From Sphingomonadaceae bacterium (GTDB lineage Bacteria > Pseudomonadota > Alphaproteobacteria > Sphingomonadales > Sphingomonadaceae), in NCBI GenBank assembly GCA_021732525.1, contig JAKFUU010000005.1:62001-126000 (forward strand): a DNA stretch of 64,000 nucleotides. Reading direction: 5' to 3'. This document shows, piece by piece, positions 15,439 to 25,172 of this stretch. The position numbers and the translations under genes were made by a program. Under the pieces are notes generated by a model. That model had not been told where the DNA came from and searched no databases. It saw only the letters and a program-made list of their open reading frames with translations. Position 1 is the first letter of the stretch. Every line of letters begins with the position of its first letter.

Positions 15439-16317
15439 ATGAAACGCGCACTATTCATTGCTGCAATTCTTACGCCGGCCGCAGCGGCCAGCGCCAATGA
15501 GGAACCATGCTGGCCTGTTGGCTCTCTCTTTGGATCAGCGGCACCGGCAGCATTTGGGTTGGTGATGAACCGGCCGACGGTTAGCAAACAAATCTTGCTT
15601 GAAAACCCGGCGGCTGCAAAACCAAAGCTGCTGATTGCGCGTGAGGAATATGCGATCCAGCCACAAACCCGCTATCTCGATGGTGATATTGACATCAACT
15701 ATAAGCCCACCGAAAAAATGTCGAAATTTGTGCCGCTTTCCAAAGGCGCACCGATTTCCATCTGGCGCTATGGCGTCAGTGAAGAACGGCAATGCACCAT
15801 CGGATGGCAAAAAGGTCTGTTTGGCGGCGCGACTGGAGACGGCCATTATCGTTGGCTATGCCTGGAAGATACAGACAAGGACGGCAAATATGACACCGCC
15901 TGGCGGCCCAAGGGCAATAAAGACCGGGTAGAAATAAAAATTTCTCCAGCCGTTGGATGGACCACAACCCCACCTGCAGATTTTGAAATTCCCAAAGGCG
16001 GCCCACTTAGCTCTTATCCGGCAAGCCGCTCCATTGAAGTAAGCAGCGTTTCCAAAACAAAAATTCGCATTGAATATCGGGGCGTCGGAGTTGCCAGGGG
16101 CAAGGAAAATCGCATTGATCTGGACGCCATCAAGCCGGGGTCGGCCACATTGGGCGGCATCACCATCACCCTAACCCCAGGAACAGGAAAGGCCCCACCG
16201 ACCCTAGCCGCAACCGGCAGCTTCACACCGCATCAGATCACCGAGCAATGCAATGAAACAAACTATAAAATTGGTAGCTTTAGCAGCCGCGTGATGTTTT
16301 CTTTTCCAAGTTGGTGA
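15439..16317 (+). CDS. secreted hypothetical protein with an EF-hand-like loop
   Basis: The 292-residue product has a signal peptide (MKRALFIAAILTPAAAASA). The soluble body contains one calcium-loop-like motif, EDTDKDGKYDTAW (about residues 137-149), and three or four cysteines that could form disulfides. It follows nrdB by 27 bases and has a GGGGACGA-type site before its start. Co-transcription is possible, but a link with nucleotide metabolism is not implied. I do not recognise a named family. Confidence 0.7.
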   Translation: MKRALFIAAILTPAAAASANEEPCWPVGSLFGSAAPAAFGLVMNRPTVSKQILLENPAAAKPKLLIAREEYAIQPQTRYLDGDIDINYKPTEKMSKFVPLSKGAPISIWRYGVSEERQCTIGWQKGLFGGATGDGHYRWLCLEDTDKDGKYDTAWRPKGNKDRVEIKISPAVGWTTTPPADFEIPKGGPLSSYPASRSIEVSSVSKTKIRIEYRGVGVARGKENRIDLDAIKPGSATLGGITITLTPGTGKAPPTLAATGSFTPHQITEQCNETNYKIGSFSSRVMFSFPSW

Positions 16318-16370
16318 GGCGAATAAGCTTAAGCAGGCTGGAGCTACAGTGTCCGTTTACCAAATGCAAT

Positions 16371-16509
16371 AATCAGCGCCCGCCTTTGGCGGGCAAGGCG
16401 CAAAGATAAGAAGGCACAAAGGTGTCCGCCCAAACCAACCGTCGGCGCGCCAAACTGCCCTCTTTGCGGCTTCTTTCCTTTTTGCCTTGCTTGCCAAAGG
16501 CAAGCGCCT
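16371..16509 (+). repeat. 139-bp direct repeat, left copy
   Basis: This repeat aligns without gaps to 16891-17029, with 118 of 139 bases identical by eye. Both ends are the most conserved parts: AATCAGCGCCCGCCTT on the left and about 39 bases on the right containing the hairpin GCTTGCCAAAGGCAAGC. It lies before the DUF1294 gene. Confidence 0.85.
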
Positions 16510-16565
16510 TAATCCCATAAGACTTCATATGGATCCGATCAGCGCTTCGCCAGATAAACCAACCC

Positions 16566-16862
16566 ATGCCAATCACCGCCCTCCTTACCCCCACCAACAT
16601 CGTCTCTGCCGCAATCATCATCAACCTGTGGACTTTCATGCTGTTCGGTATCGACAAGATAAAGGCGGAAGGGCGCGCTTGGCGGATATCGGAGGGTAGC
16701 TTGCTTTTCTGCGCCTTCCTCGGCGGCACGCCGGGCGCTTATGCGGGCCGCTCTGTGTTTCGCCACAAGACGCGCAAGCAACCTTTTTCGGGGCAGCTTC
16801 ATGGCATCGCGATATTCCAACTTGTCGCAGGGGCCGCAGGGACGGGGTGGTTTCTCGGCTGA
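16566..16862 (+). CDS. DUF1294 family membrane protein
   Basis: This 98-residue protein has hydrophobic segments at about 10-30, 46-58 and 80-97. The DUF1294 signature is present: FGIDKIKAEGRAWRISEGSL and LGGTPGAYAGRSVFRHKTRKQPF. The family is often fused to cold-shock domains elsewhere; here it is alone. Its role is unknown. The gene lies between two copies of a 139-bp direct repeat, which makes it look like the cargo of a duplication or insertion. Confidence 0.88.
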   Translation: MPITALLTPTNIVSAAIIINLWTFMLFGIDKIKAEGRAWRISEGSLLFCAFLGGTPGAYAGRSVFRHKTRKQPFSGQLHGIAIFQLVAGAAGTGWFLG

Positions 16863-16890
16863 AACACGGGAATTACGGCGACAGCGTCGA

Positions 16891-17029
16891 AATCAGCGCC
16901 CGCCTTCGGCGGGCAAGGTGGGAAGATAAGAAGCCACAAAGGCTTCTGCTCCATTCTGCCATCGCCGCGCCAAATTGCTCGCTTCGTGGCTTCTTTCCTT
17001 TTTGCCTTGCTTGCCAAAGGCAAGCGCCT
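16891..17029 (+). repeat. 139-bp direct repeat, right copy
   Basis: This is the partner of 16371-16509. It begins with CGCCCGCCTTCGGCGGGC, a stem closed by a CTTCG loop of the very stable UUCG type. It ends 10 bases before a TAGAGC family I element, so two repeats abut here. Confidence 0.85.
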
Positions 17030-17039
17030 CAAACATCGC

Positions 17040-17144
17040 TAGAGCGGACGGAGTGAAATAGGAATCGCACTGCCCGCTCTATCACTTTGTTGTCGCATCG
17101 CTTTATGCGAAAAACCGGTGCCCACTTTTTCGCGCGATGCTCTA
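17040..17144 (+). repeat. TAGAGC family I double-hairpin repeat, copy B
   Basis: This 105-bp copy runs TAGAGC to GCTCTA. The right-hand hairpin pairs GCGAAAAA with TTTTTCGC inside GCATCG/CGATGC. It lies between the convergent DUF1294 and ygfZ genes. The left-hand stem has two mismatches relative to the other copies. Confidence 0.92.
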
Positions 17145-17168
17145 GCATCTTGCCGCTCCATCCTGCCA

Positions 17169-17963
17169 TCACGGTCCTGCCCCGTCGCCATCATCGTCTC
17201 TCGCGATTGCCGCCGCCAGCCATTCGGGCAGGTTTAGCCCGGCCATATCCTCCACGCGGCGATGCTCGACCGACAAGTCCAGTTCGGGATAGGCGACCCG
17301 TTGCCGCGTTTCATCCGCATCCGCCAGCGGCACGACGACCAGTCGCCGGTTCACCTTTGACCGCCAATTCATCCGCGCGGTATTTTCCTGGCCCACATAG
17401 CAGCCTTTGGTGAAGCTAACCCCGTGTAGCGCGGCGGCATTGCATTCAAGCCATAGGGTCGTCCCCTCGCCCAGCTCGGCCGCGCCTTCGGTGATGCCCA
17501 ACGAGAGGCGGTGCGCATGATAGGCGGCGCTTCCATCGGTATCACCGTCACCTTTGGGTGCTATCCGGCGCTGGCCCAACTCAGGCAAACGCGGATCGGG
17601 ATAAGCGCCCGGTTCCGCCATCCAAAAAACACCAAGTTCATCATCCACGGCAATCGAAATCTTCCGGCGCAGGCGATAAATCGACAAGCGCTTGACCAGA
17701 GCGTCGGCACCGGCGGCTTCGCAGTCGATCAATATATCACCCGGCGCGGCGGCATCGGCGTGCAGGAAAAAATCAAACAGCCGCTTGCCCTGCGGTGATA
17801 ATAAAGCGGACCAAACCGACCTGTCCGGCGCAACCATGCCGGTATCCTGCGTCACCAATCCTTGCAGGAAACCGCGCACATCCTCCGCCGCGTCCATGGC
17901 GGAAAGGCGGAGGACCGCGCGATCAAAAAGACGGCCATTGGCAAATTCTCTTGGGTTGCTCAT
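17169..17963 (-). CDS. ygfZ: YgfZ/GcvT-domain folate-binding protein
   Basis: YgfZ proteins bind tetrahydrofolate and help maturation or repair of some iron-sulfur enzymes. The signature [13 protein letters not shown] lies near residues 184-196 (family form KGCYxGQE), and the N-terminal [12 protein letters not shown] matches the GcvT-like fold. At 264 residues it is a short alphaproteobacterial version. It is divergent from pyrC with only 62 bases between starts, so their promoters overlap. Identification is firm. Confidence 0.92.
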   Translation of the reverse strand: MSNPREFANGRLFDRAVLRLSAMDAAEDVRGFLQGLVTQDTGMVAPDRSVWSALLSPQGKRLFDFFLHADAAAPGDILIDCEAAGADALVKRLSIYRLRRKISIAVDDELGVFWMAEPGAYPDPRLPELGQRRIAPKGDGDTDGSAAYHAHRLSLGITEGAAELGEGTTLWLECNAAALHGVSFTKGCYVGQENTARMNWRSKVNRRLVVVPLADADETRQRVAYPELDLSVEHRRVEDMAGLNLPEWLAAAIARDDDGDGAGP

Positions 17964-18025
17964 GCGCTTCAGGTAGGGGCAGACAGGCCATCAAACAAGT
18001 CCTCACGGAGAACCCACGCGAGATC

Positions 18026-19063
18026 ATGACCGACCGTATCACCATCCGCCGCCCCGATGATTGGCATCTGCATTTTCGCGATGGGGATATTATGCGCGGC
18101 GTTGTGCCCTATACGGCGGCGCAATTTGCCCGTGCGATTGTGATGCCCAATCTATCGCCGCCGATAACCGAGTTGGCGCAGGCCGCCGCTTATCGGAAGC
18201 GGATATTGGCCGCGCTTCCCGAAGGCGCGGATTTTACGCCGCTGATGACATGTTACCTAACCGATAGCAGTGACCCCGCGCAGGTTGCGCGCGGCCATGC
18301 AGACGGCGTGTTTACCGCCGCAAAGCTCTATCCCGCCCACGCCACCACGGGCAGCGCGCAGGGCGTGACCGATATTGGCCATATCTACCCCGTGCTGGAA
18401 AAAATGCAGGCGATCGGTATGCCGCTATTGATCCACGGCGAAGTGACGGACGGCGATGTCGATATTTTCGACCGTGAGGCGGTGTTCATCGAGCGTATCT
18501 TGGCAAAGCTAATCCGCGATATGCCGGGGCTGAAAATTGTGTTCGAACATATCACCACGGCCGATGCCGCGGATTTTGTGATCGCCGGCCCCGATACCAT
18601 CGCCGCCACCATCACGCCGCAGCATCTGCATATCAACCGCAACGCTATTTTGGTCGGCGGGATCCGGCCGCATCTCTATTGCCTGCCCATTGCCAAGCGC
18701 GAGACGCACCGCCGGGCGTTGCGCAAGGCGGCAACGTCGGGTTCGGCCAAATTCTTTTTGGGCACCGACAGCGCGCCGCACACCATCGGCGCAAAAGAAT
18801 CCGCCTGCGGCTGCGCCGGAATTTTCAACGCGCCCTATGCCATCGAAAGTTATGCAGCGGTGTTTGACGCCGAAAATGCCCTGGATAAATTGGAGGCCTT
18901 TGCCTCGGAAAATGGCCCGCGTTTTTACGGCCTGCCGCTGAATGACCGGCAGATCACATTGGAGCGCAAGGCGCAGCGCGTGCCCGATATACTGACCATC
19001 GCCGGACAGCAGATCGTGCCCTTTCACGCGGGCGAAGAAATGCCCTGGCGGATCGTGGGTTAG
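18026..19063 (+). CDS. pyrC: dihydroorotase (PyrC type)
   Basis: This zinc amidohydrolase converts carbamoyl-aspartate to dihydroorotate in pyrimidine synthesis. The 345 residues are normal for the class II PyrC group. The first metal site is [10 protein letters not shown] (H14, H16), the lysine that becomes carbamylated is in [11 protein letters not shown], and later ligands are in LIHGEV, FEHITT and LGTDSAPH. I place the start at the ATG 18026, where the family begins, although the frame is open 77 codons further. Its stop TAG (19061-19063) is the first triplet of a TAGAGC element. Confidence 0.94.
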   Translation: MTDRITIRRPDDWHLHFRDGDIMRGVVPYTAAQFARAIVMPNLSPPITELAQAAAYRKRILAALPEGADFTPLMTCYLTDSSDPAQVARGHADGVFTAAKLYPAHATTGSAQGVTDIGHIYPVLEKMQAIGMPLLIHGEVTDGDVDIFDREAVFIERILAKLIRDMPGLKIVFEHITTADAADFVIAGPDTIAATITPQHLHINRNAILVGGIRPHLYCLPIAKRETHRRALRKAATSGSAKFFLGTDSAPHTIGAKESACGCAGIFNAPYAIESYAAVFDAENALDKLEAFASENGPRFYGLPLNDRQITLERKAQRVPDILTIAGQQIVPFHAGEEMPWRIVG

Positions 19064-19178
19064 AGCTTGTTGTATTTGATCTGCAACTTGCTTTAGAGTA
19101 TTTTGCGTTAAATGTGGATCGCTCCAATCCTCCCCGCTTCCGGGGAGGATTGATACAGATCTATCGCGAGACGCTCTA
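19061..19178. repeat. TAGAGC family II element with a terminator stem, copy E
   Basis: A 118-bp element starts TAGAGCTTGTT and ends GACGCTCTA. Inside, a perfect 12-bp stem (19125-19136 with 19141-19152, loop CTTC) could end transcription from both sides. The left TAG is the pyrC stop; on the other strand the right TAG is the rarD stop, so the element fills the convergent gap exactly. Confidence 0.8.
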
Positions 19179-20075
19179 AACGGCGGCGGCGGCGCTTTGT
19201 TTATAGCGTTGCCACGCATCGCGGCTGAACAGGATGAGCGCGCACCAGATCAATGCAAAACACGCAATTTGCGATACATTCAGCGGTTCCTTGTAAATCA
19301 GCATCCCCAGCAAGAACTGAAGGGTGGGGCCGATATATTGGATAAAACCGATAGTGCCATAGCCGATCTTGCGCGCCGCCGATCCGAATAGCAGCAAGGG
19401 AATGGCGGTCACCACCGCGCTGAATATCAACAGGCCGCTCATCCCCGCGTCGCTGCCCCAGCCGGTGCCGGGGCCGCTGTAAAATATCCAGATCGCATAG
19501 CCGAGCGCCGGGGGAAGCAGGATCGCGGTTTCGATCGTCAATCCAGGCAGCGATTCCACCGGTGCGATTTTGCGGATCAATCCATAGAATGCAAAGCTGA
19601 ACGCTAGGCTGATGCTGATCCATAGGGTATCCAGCGCGCCCGCGGCCAAAAACGCCACGCCAATCCCCGCCAATATCACCGCAGCCAATTGTATTTTGCT
19701 GAGCCGTTCGGACAAAAATAGATATCCCAGCAGCACGTTGAGCAGCGGGTTGAGAAAATAGCCCAAACTGGCGGCGACAACATTCTCGCTGGTCACGGCA
19801 TAGATATAAATCAACCAGTTGGCGGCGATCATGGCCGAACTGAGCAACAGCATCGCCATGGCTTTTCCATGGCGCAGCGCCGCCAGCAGCGAAGCCATTT
19901 GGCCGCGTGCCAGCAAGATCAACAACAGCAATGGAACGCACCACACCACCCGGTGCGATGCCACCTCCAAAATGGGCACATTTTCAAACAGCTTGAAGAA
20001 AACGGGGAATAAGCCCCAGATGCTATAGGCCAATATGGCCTGTCCAACGCCCAGACGCTGATCCGATTTTTCCAT
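19176..20075 (-). CDS. rarD: RarD-type EamA transporter
   Basis: This inner-membrane protein of about 299 residues has around ten hydrophobic helices in two EamA repeats. The family marks are AYSIWGLFPVFFKL near the start, ASHRVVWCVPLLLL, NVVAASLGYFLNPLLNVLLGYLFLSERL and YIGPTLQFLLGMLIYKEPL. RarD proteins are linked to chloramphenicol sensitivity in E. coli, but the substrate is not settled. The start at 20075 avoids overlap with typA, whose stop is 7 bases upstream, so the two are probably one transcript. Confidence 0.9.
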   Translation of the reverse strand: MEKSDQRLGVGQAILAYSIWGLFPVFFKLFENVPILEVASHRVVWCVPLLLLILLARGQMASLLAALRHGKAMAMLLLSSAMIAANWLIYIYAVTSENVVAASLGYFLNPLLNVLLGYLFLSERLSKIQLAAVILAGIGVAFLAAGALDTLWISISLAFSFAFYGLIRKIAPVESLPGLTIETAILLPPALGYAIWIFYSGPGTGWGSDAGMSGLLIFSAVVTAIPLLLFGSAARKIGYGTIGFIQYIGPTLQFLLGMLIYKEPLNVSQIACFALIWCALILFSRDAWQRYKQSAAAAV

Positions 20076-20082
20076 AATATTG

Positions 20083-21921
20083 CTAAGCCGCTTTCTTGCT
20101 CCGGCTTGCCTTTTTGCGTTCATTGGGATCAAGGATACTTTTGCGCAAGCGGATGTTTTTCGGCGTTACTTCGACCATTTCATCATCATCGACATAGGCA
20201 ATCGCCTGTTCCAGCGTCATCCGCCAGGGCGGGGTGAGGCGGATCGCATCGTCTTTGCCGGTGGAGCGAAAATTGGTGAGCTGTTTCGACTTCATCGGAT
20301 TGACCTCAAGATCATCGGGTTTGGCATTTTCGCCGATAATCATGCCCTCATACAAGGCTTCGCCCGGCGAAACCATCAAGATACCCCGCTCTTCCAAGGG
20401 GCCGAGGGCATAGGCAACCGCTTCGCCCGCGCCGTTGGAGATCAGCACGCCATTTTTGCGGCCTTCGATATTGCCCTTATGCGGGCCGTATTTTTCGAAT
20501 AAGCGGTTCATGATGCCGGTGCCGCGCGTGTCCGACAGAAATTCGCCGTGATAGCCGATCAATCCGCGCGACGGCGCGCTGAAGGTGATCCGGGTTTTGC
20601 CCCCGCCCGATGGGCGCATGTCGGTCAGTTCGGCTTTGCGGATTGCCATTTTTTCCACCACCGTGCCCGAAAATTCATCATCCACATCGATCACGACGCT
20701 TTCATAAGGTTCGGTGGGTTTGCCAGCCTCATCTGCGCTAAACAGCACGCGCGGGCGCGAGATGCCCAGTTCAAATCCTTCGCGGCGCATGGTTTCGATC
20801 AGCACACCGAGCTGCAATTCGCCCCGCCCGGCCACTTCAAAGCTGTCTTTATCGGCCGATTCGGTTACGCGGATCGCCACGTTACTTTCGGCCTCGCGCA
20901 GCAATCGGTCGCGGATTATCCGGCTGGTGACCTTGTCGCCCTCGCGCCCTGCCATCGGGCTATCGTTGACCGAAAAGCGCATCGACAAGGTGGGCGGATC
21001 GATCGGCTGCGCATGCAAAGGTTCGGTTACATTAATGTCGGCGATGGTGTCGGCCACGGTCGCGGTGGTCAGGCCCGCGATCGAGATAATATCGCCGGCC
21101 TGCGCCTGATCCACCGGAATCCGTTCCAGCCCGCGAAAGGACATGATTTTGGAGGCGCGGCCGGTTTCAACCCTATCGCCCGACGGGCTAAGCGCATGAA
21201 TTTGCTGATTCACTTTTACGGTACCCGACAGCACCAGGCCGGTCAAAATCCGGCCCAAAAAATTATCCCGGTCGAGCAAGGTGACGAGCATCTTAAACTC
21301 GCCATCGACATCGGCCTTGGGCACGGGCACATGATTGACGATGGTTTCGAACATCGGCGTTAATGTGCCCTCACGGCGGGCGGGGTCTTCGGAGGCATAG
21401 CCATTGCGGCCCGATGCATAAAGCACAGGAAAATCAAGCTGTTCATCGGTTGCATCCAATGAGACAAACAGATCGAATACTTCGTCAAGCACCTCTTGAA
21501 TCCGTTCATCGGGGCGGTCCACCTTATTCACCACGACAATCGGGCGCAGGCCGAGCGCAAGCGCCTTGCCGGTGACGAATTTGGTTTGCGGCATCGCACC
21601 TTCGGACGCATCGACGAGCAGGATAACCCCATCCACCATCGACAATATCCGCTCCACTTCGCCGCCAAAATCGGCGTGGCCCGGCGTATCGACGATATTA
21701 ATCCGGGTGGCTTCGCCGCCGGCGGGGGGGGACCATTCGACGCTGGTGCATTTGGCGAGAATCGTAATCCCGCGTTCTTTTTCCAGATCGTTCGAATCCA
21801 TCGCGCGTTCTTCGACCCGTTGATTGTCGCGGAAAGTTCCCGACTGGCGGAAAAGCTGATCAACAAGGGTGGTTTTGCCATGGTCAACATGGGCGATGAT
21901 GGCGATATTGCGCAATGACAT
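20083..21921 (-). CDS. typA: ribosome-associated GTPase TypA/BipA
   Basis: This translation-factor GTPase of 612 residues acts in 50S assembly and stress growth. Its G motifs are [12 protein letters not shown] (about 8-19), [19 protein letters not shown] and NKVDR. The EF-G-like domains follow, with [17 protein letters not shown] and the C-terminal [19 protein letters not shown], which is specific to BipA. The start at 21921 has a GAGG site 9 bases upstream; the frame is open 10 codons further. rarD follows it closely. Confidence 0.95.
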   Translation of the reverse strand: MSLRNIAIIAHVDHGKTTLVDQLFRQSGTFRDNQRVEERAMDSNDLEKERGITILAKCTSVEWSPPAGGEATRINIVDTPGHADFGGEVERILSMVDGVILLVDASEGAMPQTKFVTGKALALGLRPIVVVNKVDRPDERIQEVLDEVFDLFVSLDATDEQLDFPVLYASGRNGYASEDPARREGTLTPMFETIVNHVPVPKADVDGEFKMLVTLLDRDNFLGRILTGLVLSGTVKVNQQIHALSPSGDRVETGRASKIMSFRGLERIPVDQAQAGDIISIAGLTTATVADTIADINVTEPLHAQPIDPPTLSMRFSVNDSPMAGREGDKVTSRIIRDRLLREAESNVAIRVTESADKDSFEVAGRGELQLGVLIETMRREGFELGISRPRVLFSADEAGKPTEPYESVVIDVDDEFSGTVVEKMAIRKAELTDMRPSGGGKTRITFSAPSRGLIGYHGEFLSDTRGTGIMNRLFEKYGPHKGNIEGRKNGVLISNGAGEAVAYALGPLEERGILMVSPGEALYEGMIIGENAKPDDLEVNPMKSKQLTNFRSTGKDDAIRLTPPWRMTLEQAIAYVDDDEMVEVTPKNIRLRKSILDPNERKKASRSKKAA

Positions 21922-22030
21922 GAAAAAAGCCTCAATGGATTTGGGCGGCATTTTGCCCCCGTCTTGCGCGCGCCCTTAGCGCGGTTTGTGTTGCGGCGCA
22001 ACAAGTGAACCACAGCTATTATGACGGATC

Positions 22031-22169
22031 CGTCATTGCGAGGAGCGAAGCGACGAAGCAATCCTGATTATGTGCCGGTGGCACTGGCCAGACTGCGCGC
22101 CGGTGACACTGGATTGCCGCGCCTCACTCGCAATGACGAGGGGAATCAACTTAACGTCATCATGCTCTA
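22031..22169. repeat. CGTCATTGCGAG-type inverted repeat joined to a TAGAGC end
   Basis: Arms CGTCATTGCGAGGAGCGAAG... (22031-22064) and GGATTGCCGCGCCTCACTCG... (22111-22138) pair imperfectly around a central spacer that holds its own GCGCGCCGGTG-type pairs. The minus-strand reading of the right end starts TAGAGCATGATGACGTTAAG, which resembles family II (TAGAGCTTGTTACGTTAA). Its TAG is the stop codon of the cytochrome-like gene. CGTCATTGCGAG repeats are common in many bacterial genomes. Confidence 0.75.
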
Positions 22170-23102
22170 GTTTTTTTCGGCCAAGAAAGCGGTAACCGCA
22201 TTTTCATTATAAAGCGACGATGCCTCGCGCGCGGCCAAACGCGGCGCAATTTTGCCATCAAAATCTTGCCGCCAACGATCCAGCGCGGCGGCAAAAACGG
22301 CGCTGTCCTGATGATCGGATATCGCACGCAGCCGCGTTGATGCTTGCAGCAGCATCCGCCGTTCACCGGCCAAGCTTTTTGCGGCATAACGCTCCGCGAT
22401 CAACCCCAATTGATGCCGCGCGCCCGCAATTAATAAAGGGATAACAGCGCCCTCACCCGCCGAACCGGTTGCCGCTGAACCGCCTCTGACCTCTGCTGCG
22501 GCGCTTTCAACCGCCGCGCGGATTAAGGTTAGCTGATCGTTCAATTGCCGTTTTTGCGGCCGATCATCACCGCCCGCGCAGGGCGCAACCGCGCGAACAT
22601 ATTGCGTCAGCGCCAACAGCGTGCTCGCGCTGGGCTCCGCGCCGGAAAATTCATCAACGATCAAATTGCGGATAAATATCGCTAGCACCCCGTCACCGGA
22701 TGCGCGCGGCACCTTGCCGGGCCGCGCAAGGTCAGGGATCGCCACCGGATCGTGATGACCATTGGCACGCGCGATCCCAAAAAAACTGTTGGTGACATCG
22801 GCGGTGCCCGGCGCGCCCGACAGGCTGGGGAGCAGGAAATGCGAATTGTCCCGGCCATTGACATGGCAACTTGCACAGCTCAACCCCGCCCTGGCCGCTT
22901 GCCCGCCCAGCAATGTCGGCGTGTTAAACAGCGCCAGGCCCATTTGCACCGCCCCCTCATCGCGCCGATCAACAGCGAGGCAGGTCGCGGGTTGCTGCGT
23001 TAATGCGGCAACTTCCGATCCCGGCGCTGTCCATTTTAGCGACTGAAAGGACGGACCGGGCGCGGCAAGCAGCGTCGCGGCTATCAAGCCGGCCAACGCC
23101 AA
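22167..23102 (-). CDS. exported monoheme cytochrome-like protein
   Basis: The 311-residue protein has a hydrophobic leader and one c-type heme site, CASCH (C76-H80), in the setting LGLALFNTPTLLGGQ...SCASCHVNGRDN. This resembles the first half of diheme peroxidase or MauG-like proteins, but there is only one CxxCH. The C-terminal third is helical and has no heme site. The only standard start is TTG 23102, which truncates the leader. A perfect AGGAGG (23142-23137) lies 7 bases before an in-frame ATC at 23129, giving a better leader, IGKLIYAALLALAGLIAATL. It overlaps or abuts the TPR gene upstream. Confidence 0.7.
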   Translation of the reverse strand: MALAGLIAATLLAAPGPSFQSLKWTAPGSEVAALTQQPATCLAVDRRDEGAVQMGLALFNTPTLLGGQAARAGLSCASCHVNGRDNSHFLLPSLSGAPGTADVTNSFFGIARANGHHDPVAIPDLARPGKVPRASGDGVLAIFIRNLIVDEFSGAEPSASTLLALTQYVRAVAPCAGGDDRPQKRQLNDQLTLIRAAVESAAAEVRGGSAATGSAGEGAVIPLLIAGARHQLGLIAERYAAKSLAGERRMLLQASTRLRAISDHQDSAVFAAALDRWRQDFDGKIAPRLAAREASSLYNENAVTAFLAEKN

Positions 23103-23116
23103 CAGCGCCGCATAAA

Positions 23117-24058
23117 TCAGCTTGCCGATGCTTTCGCCTCCTTAATCCAACGGCGCAGCTCATCCGCCTCGGCGCAGCCAAAGCCACAAATTGCCTCCAG
23201 CCGCGCCAGATGCGCCGTTGCGCCCGCGACATTGCCGCGCTCCAATTTCAGCTCGCCATAATATTCAATCGCACCGCGGTGGTTCGGCGCAACCGCCAAA
23301 GCCGCGCGGTAATAACCTTCTGCAACGTCATATTTTTTCAGCTTGCGGTTGGCAAAGCCCAGATAGGTCAGAACATCGGGATGCGGCCCGGCGGCCCATA
23401 GCGCGCGGTCAAGCACGATAATCGCCTCGTCAAACCGTTTTTCGTTGATCAAGCCCACGGCGGTCACATAGGTCGCATCGGCGGATTGCGACGCGGCCAA
23501 TTGGATGGTCGGTGCAATCGCTCCGGCAGCGGCCTTGCCACCGCCAATCGCCGCGTCCAATTGCTTGATCGCATCCGAAAGCTTGGCGGCATCTGCGCAG
23601 CCGCTGCCGCAAGCGGCGGCCATCGCCTTTAACGCGACAAGCTGTTCGCCGGCCTTGTCGGGCGCGCCAAGCCGGGCGTGGACGATACCCAAATCGCGCC
23701 GCGCCTCCACCGACTTGGCGTCCTGGCGCACGGCGGAGGTTAATGGTGCCTTGGCCTTTTTGAAATCGGACAATGCCATATAGCTTGCGCCCAGCAGATA
23801 GTTTGCTTGAGCATTTTTGGGCACGGCGCGGACAACCCGTTTGAAGGCCTTTGCGGCTTCTGCATAATTGCCCGCCTGAAATGCCGCCGTTCCCTTCTGA
23901 TATTCCACCGCCGGGTCATATGAAGGGGCCGATTCGCTGAGATTGCCGCCCCCACCGCCGCCGCCTCCGCCCCCACCAGCGGCGAAAACCGGAGTGAAAA
24001 TAGCGGCGCTCAATCCAGCCACCGAGATGAGAAAAATTTTGCTGTTGCGAAAGCCCAT
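23117..24058 (-). CDS. exported TPR-repeat protein
   Basis: This 313-residue protein has a signal peptide (to about residue 25) followed at once by a run of 11 glycines. TPR units follow, for example YQKGTAAFQAGNYAEAAKAF, AQANYLLGASYMALSDFKKA and VLTYLGFANRKLKKYDVAEG. CxxxC pairs (ACGSGCADA, ICGFGCAEA) recur twice in similar positions, which suggests a duplicated module with possible disulfides. The start at 24058 has AAGGA 8 bases upstream. It is translationally close to the cytochrome-like gene, so the two may form a periplasmic partnership. The function is unknown. Confidence 0.8.
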   Translation of the reverse strand: MGFRNSKIFLISVAGLSAAIFTPVFAAGGGGGGGGGGGNLSESAPSYDPAVEYQKGTAAFQAGNYAEAAKAFKRVVRAVPKNAQANYLLGASYMALSDFKKAKAPLTSAVRQDAKSVEARRDLGIVHARLGAPDKAGEQLVALKAMAAACGSGCADAAKLSDAIKQLDAAIGGGKAAAGAIAPTIQLAASQSADATYVTAVGLINEKRFDEAIIVLDRALWAAGPHPDVLTYLGFANRKLKKYDVAEGYYRAALAVAPNHRGAIEYYGELKLERGNVAGATAHLARLEAICGFGCAEADELRRWIKEAKASAS

Positions 24059-24182
24059 TGAATCAATCCTTTCTCCATTATATGGCAGATATATATCATA
24101 AATACGCCGCTGTGCTAAGCCAATTGCCGTTACAAAAGGCAAAATTACGCAGGTATTTCGTCTACTCATTATTTGGATCATT

Positions 24183-25172
24183 TTGACTCAATATCTGATT
24201 CCTGATCGTTTTATCTTAATGATCCTTGCGGCATTGATGGCCGGATGGTTTTTGCCGGTTCGCGGCGCTACGCTCGGCTTTGCACAAAATGTTATTTTTG
24301 CCGGAATTTTCGGCTTATTCTTTCTGCATGGCCTGCGCTTGTCGCGGCATGAAGTGGCAAAGGCCGCGCGCGGATGGCGGCTGCAGGCGGCAATGCTGGT
24401 TTTTTGTTTTGGCGCGATGCCGCTTGCCGGATGGGCTTTGAGTCAAACTTTTGCCGCCGCCGGTTCGGTTTTACCGCCGCTGGTTATCGCTGGGTTGGTC
24501 TATACCTCAATCTTGCCCTCAACGGTGCAATCGGCGATTAGCTACACATCAATCGCGGGCGGCAATGTTGCGGCATCGGTGGTCGGCGCTGCCTTATCGA
24601 ATCTTGCCGGGATTATTTTAACACCGCTGCTGGCTGCATTGCTGCTCAGCCATAATGGCGGTTTGATTTTTAATGGCGAAATTATCATCAAAATTGCGGT
24701 TCTGCTATTATTGCCCTTTGCGCTTGGACAGGCCGCACAATATTGGCTCGGCTCATGGGCGGCGAAACAGAAAAAGCTTTTGTCGATATTTGATAAATCG
24801 GTGATCTTGCTTGCGGTTTACATTGCCTTTGCGGGTGCCGTTGCATCGGGAGCGTTGGGGCAAATTACCCGCGACACATGGACCGCATTGCTTCTCGCAA
24901 TTTCCTTGCTGCTGGCCTTTGCATTCGGCGGTGCGTTTATCTTAGGCAAGATGTTAAAACTGGAACGGCGGGACAAGATCAGCTTGCTATATGCGGGCGC
25001 TCACAAAAGCATCGCCACCGGCGCGCCCATGGCGGCTATCCTGTTTGGCAGCAACGCCGGATTAATCATTTTGCCAGCGGTGATTTATCATATTGCGCAG
25101 CTGATATTCAGCGCACCCTTGGCGGCGCGCCTGGCGGCGCAGAATGGAGCGTCAAGGCCGCAGGTTATTTGA
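24183..25172 (+). CDS. SBF-like (bile acid:sodium symporter family) transporter
   Basis: This inner-membrane protein of 329 residues has about nine to ten helices. The family segments are RGATLGFAQNVIFAGIFGLFFLHGLRLSRHEV near the start, TSILPSTVQSAISYTSIAGGNVAASVVGAALSN in the middle, and LLYAGAHKSIATGAPMAAILF near the end. It fits the YfeH/PF13593 branch of the family, whose substrates are unknown. The start is a TTG; an ATG 13 codons later is possible. Its 3' end overlaps the convergent ankyrin gene by 8 bases. Confidence 0.85.
   Translation: MTQYLIPDRFILMILAALMAGWFLPVRGATLGFAQNVIFAGIFGLFFLHGLRLSRHEVAKAARGWRLQAAMLVFCFGAMPLAGWALSQTFAAAGSVLPPLVIAGLVYTSILPSTVQSAISYTSIAGGNVAASVVGAALSNLAGIILTPLLAALLLSHNGGLIFNGEIIIKIAVLLLLPFALGQAAQYWLGSWAAKQKKLLSIFDKSVILLAVYIAFAGAVASGALGQITRDTWTALLLAISLLLAFAFGGAFILGKMLKLERRDKISLLYAGAHKSIATGAPMAAILFGSNAGLIILPAVIYHIAQLIFSAPLAARLAAQNGASRPQVI

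Noticed and set aside
20548-21363. Plus-strand frame of 271 codons inside typA
   Set aside because: It is antisense to a well-conserved GTPase, with no family likeness and no start signal.
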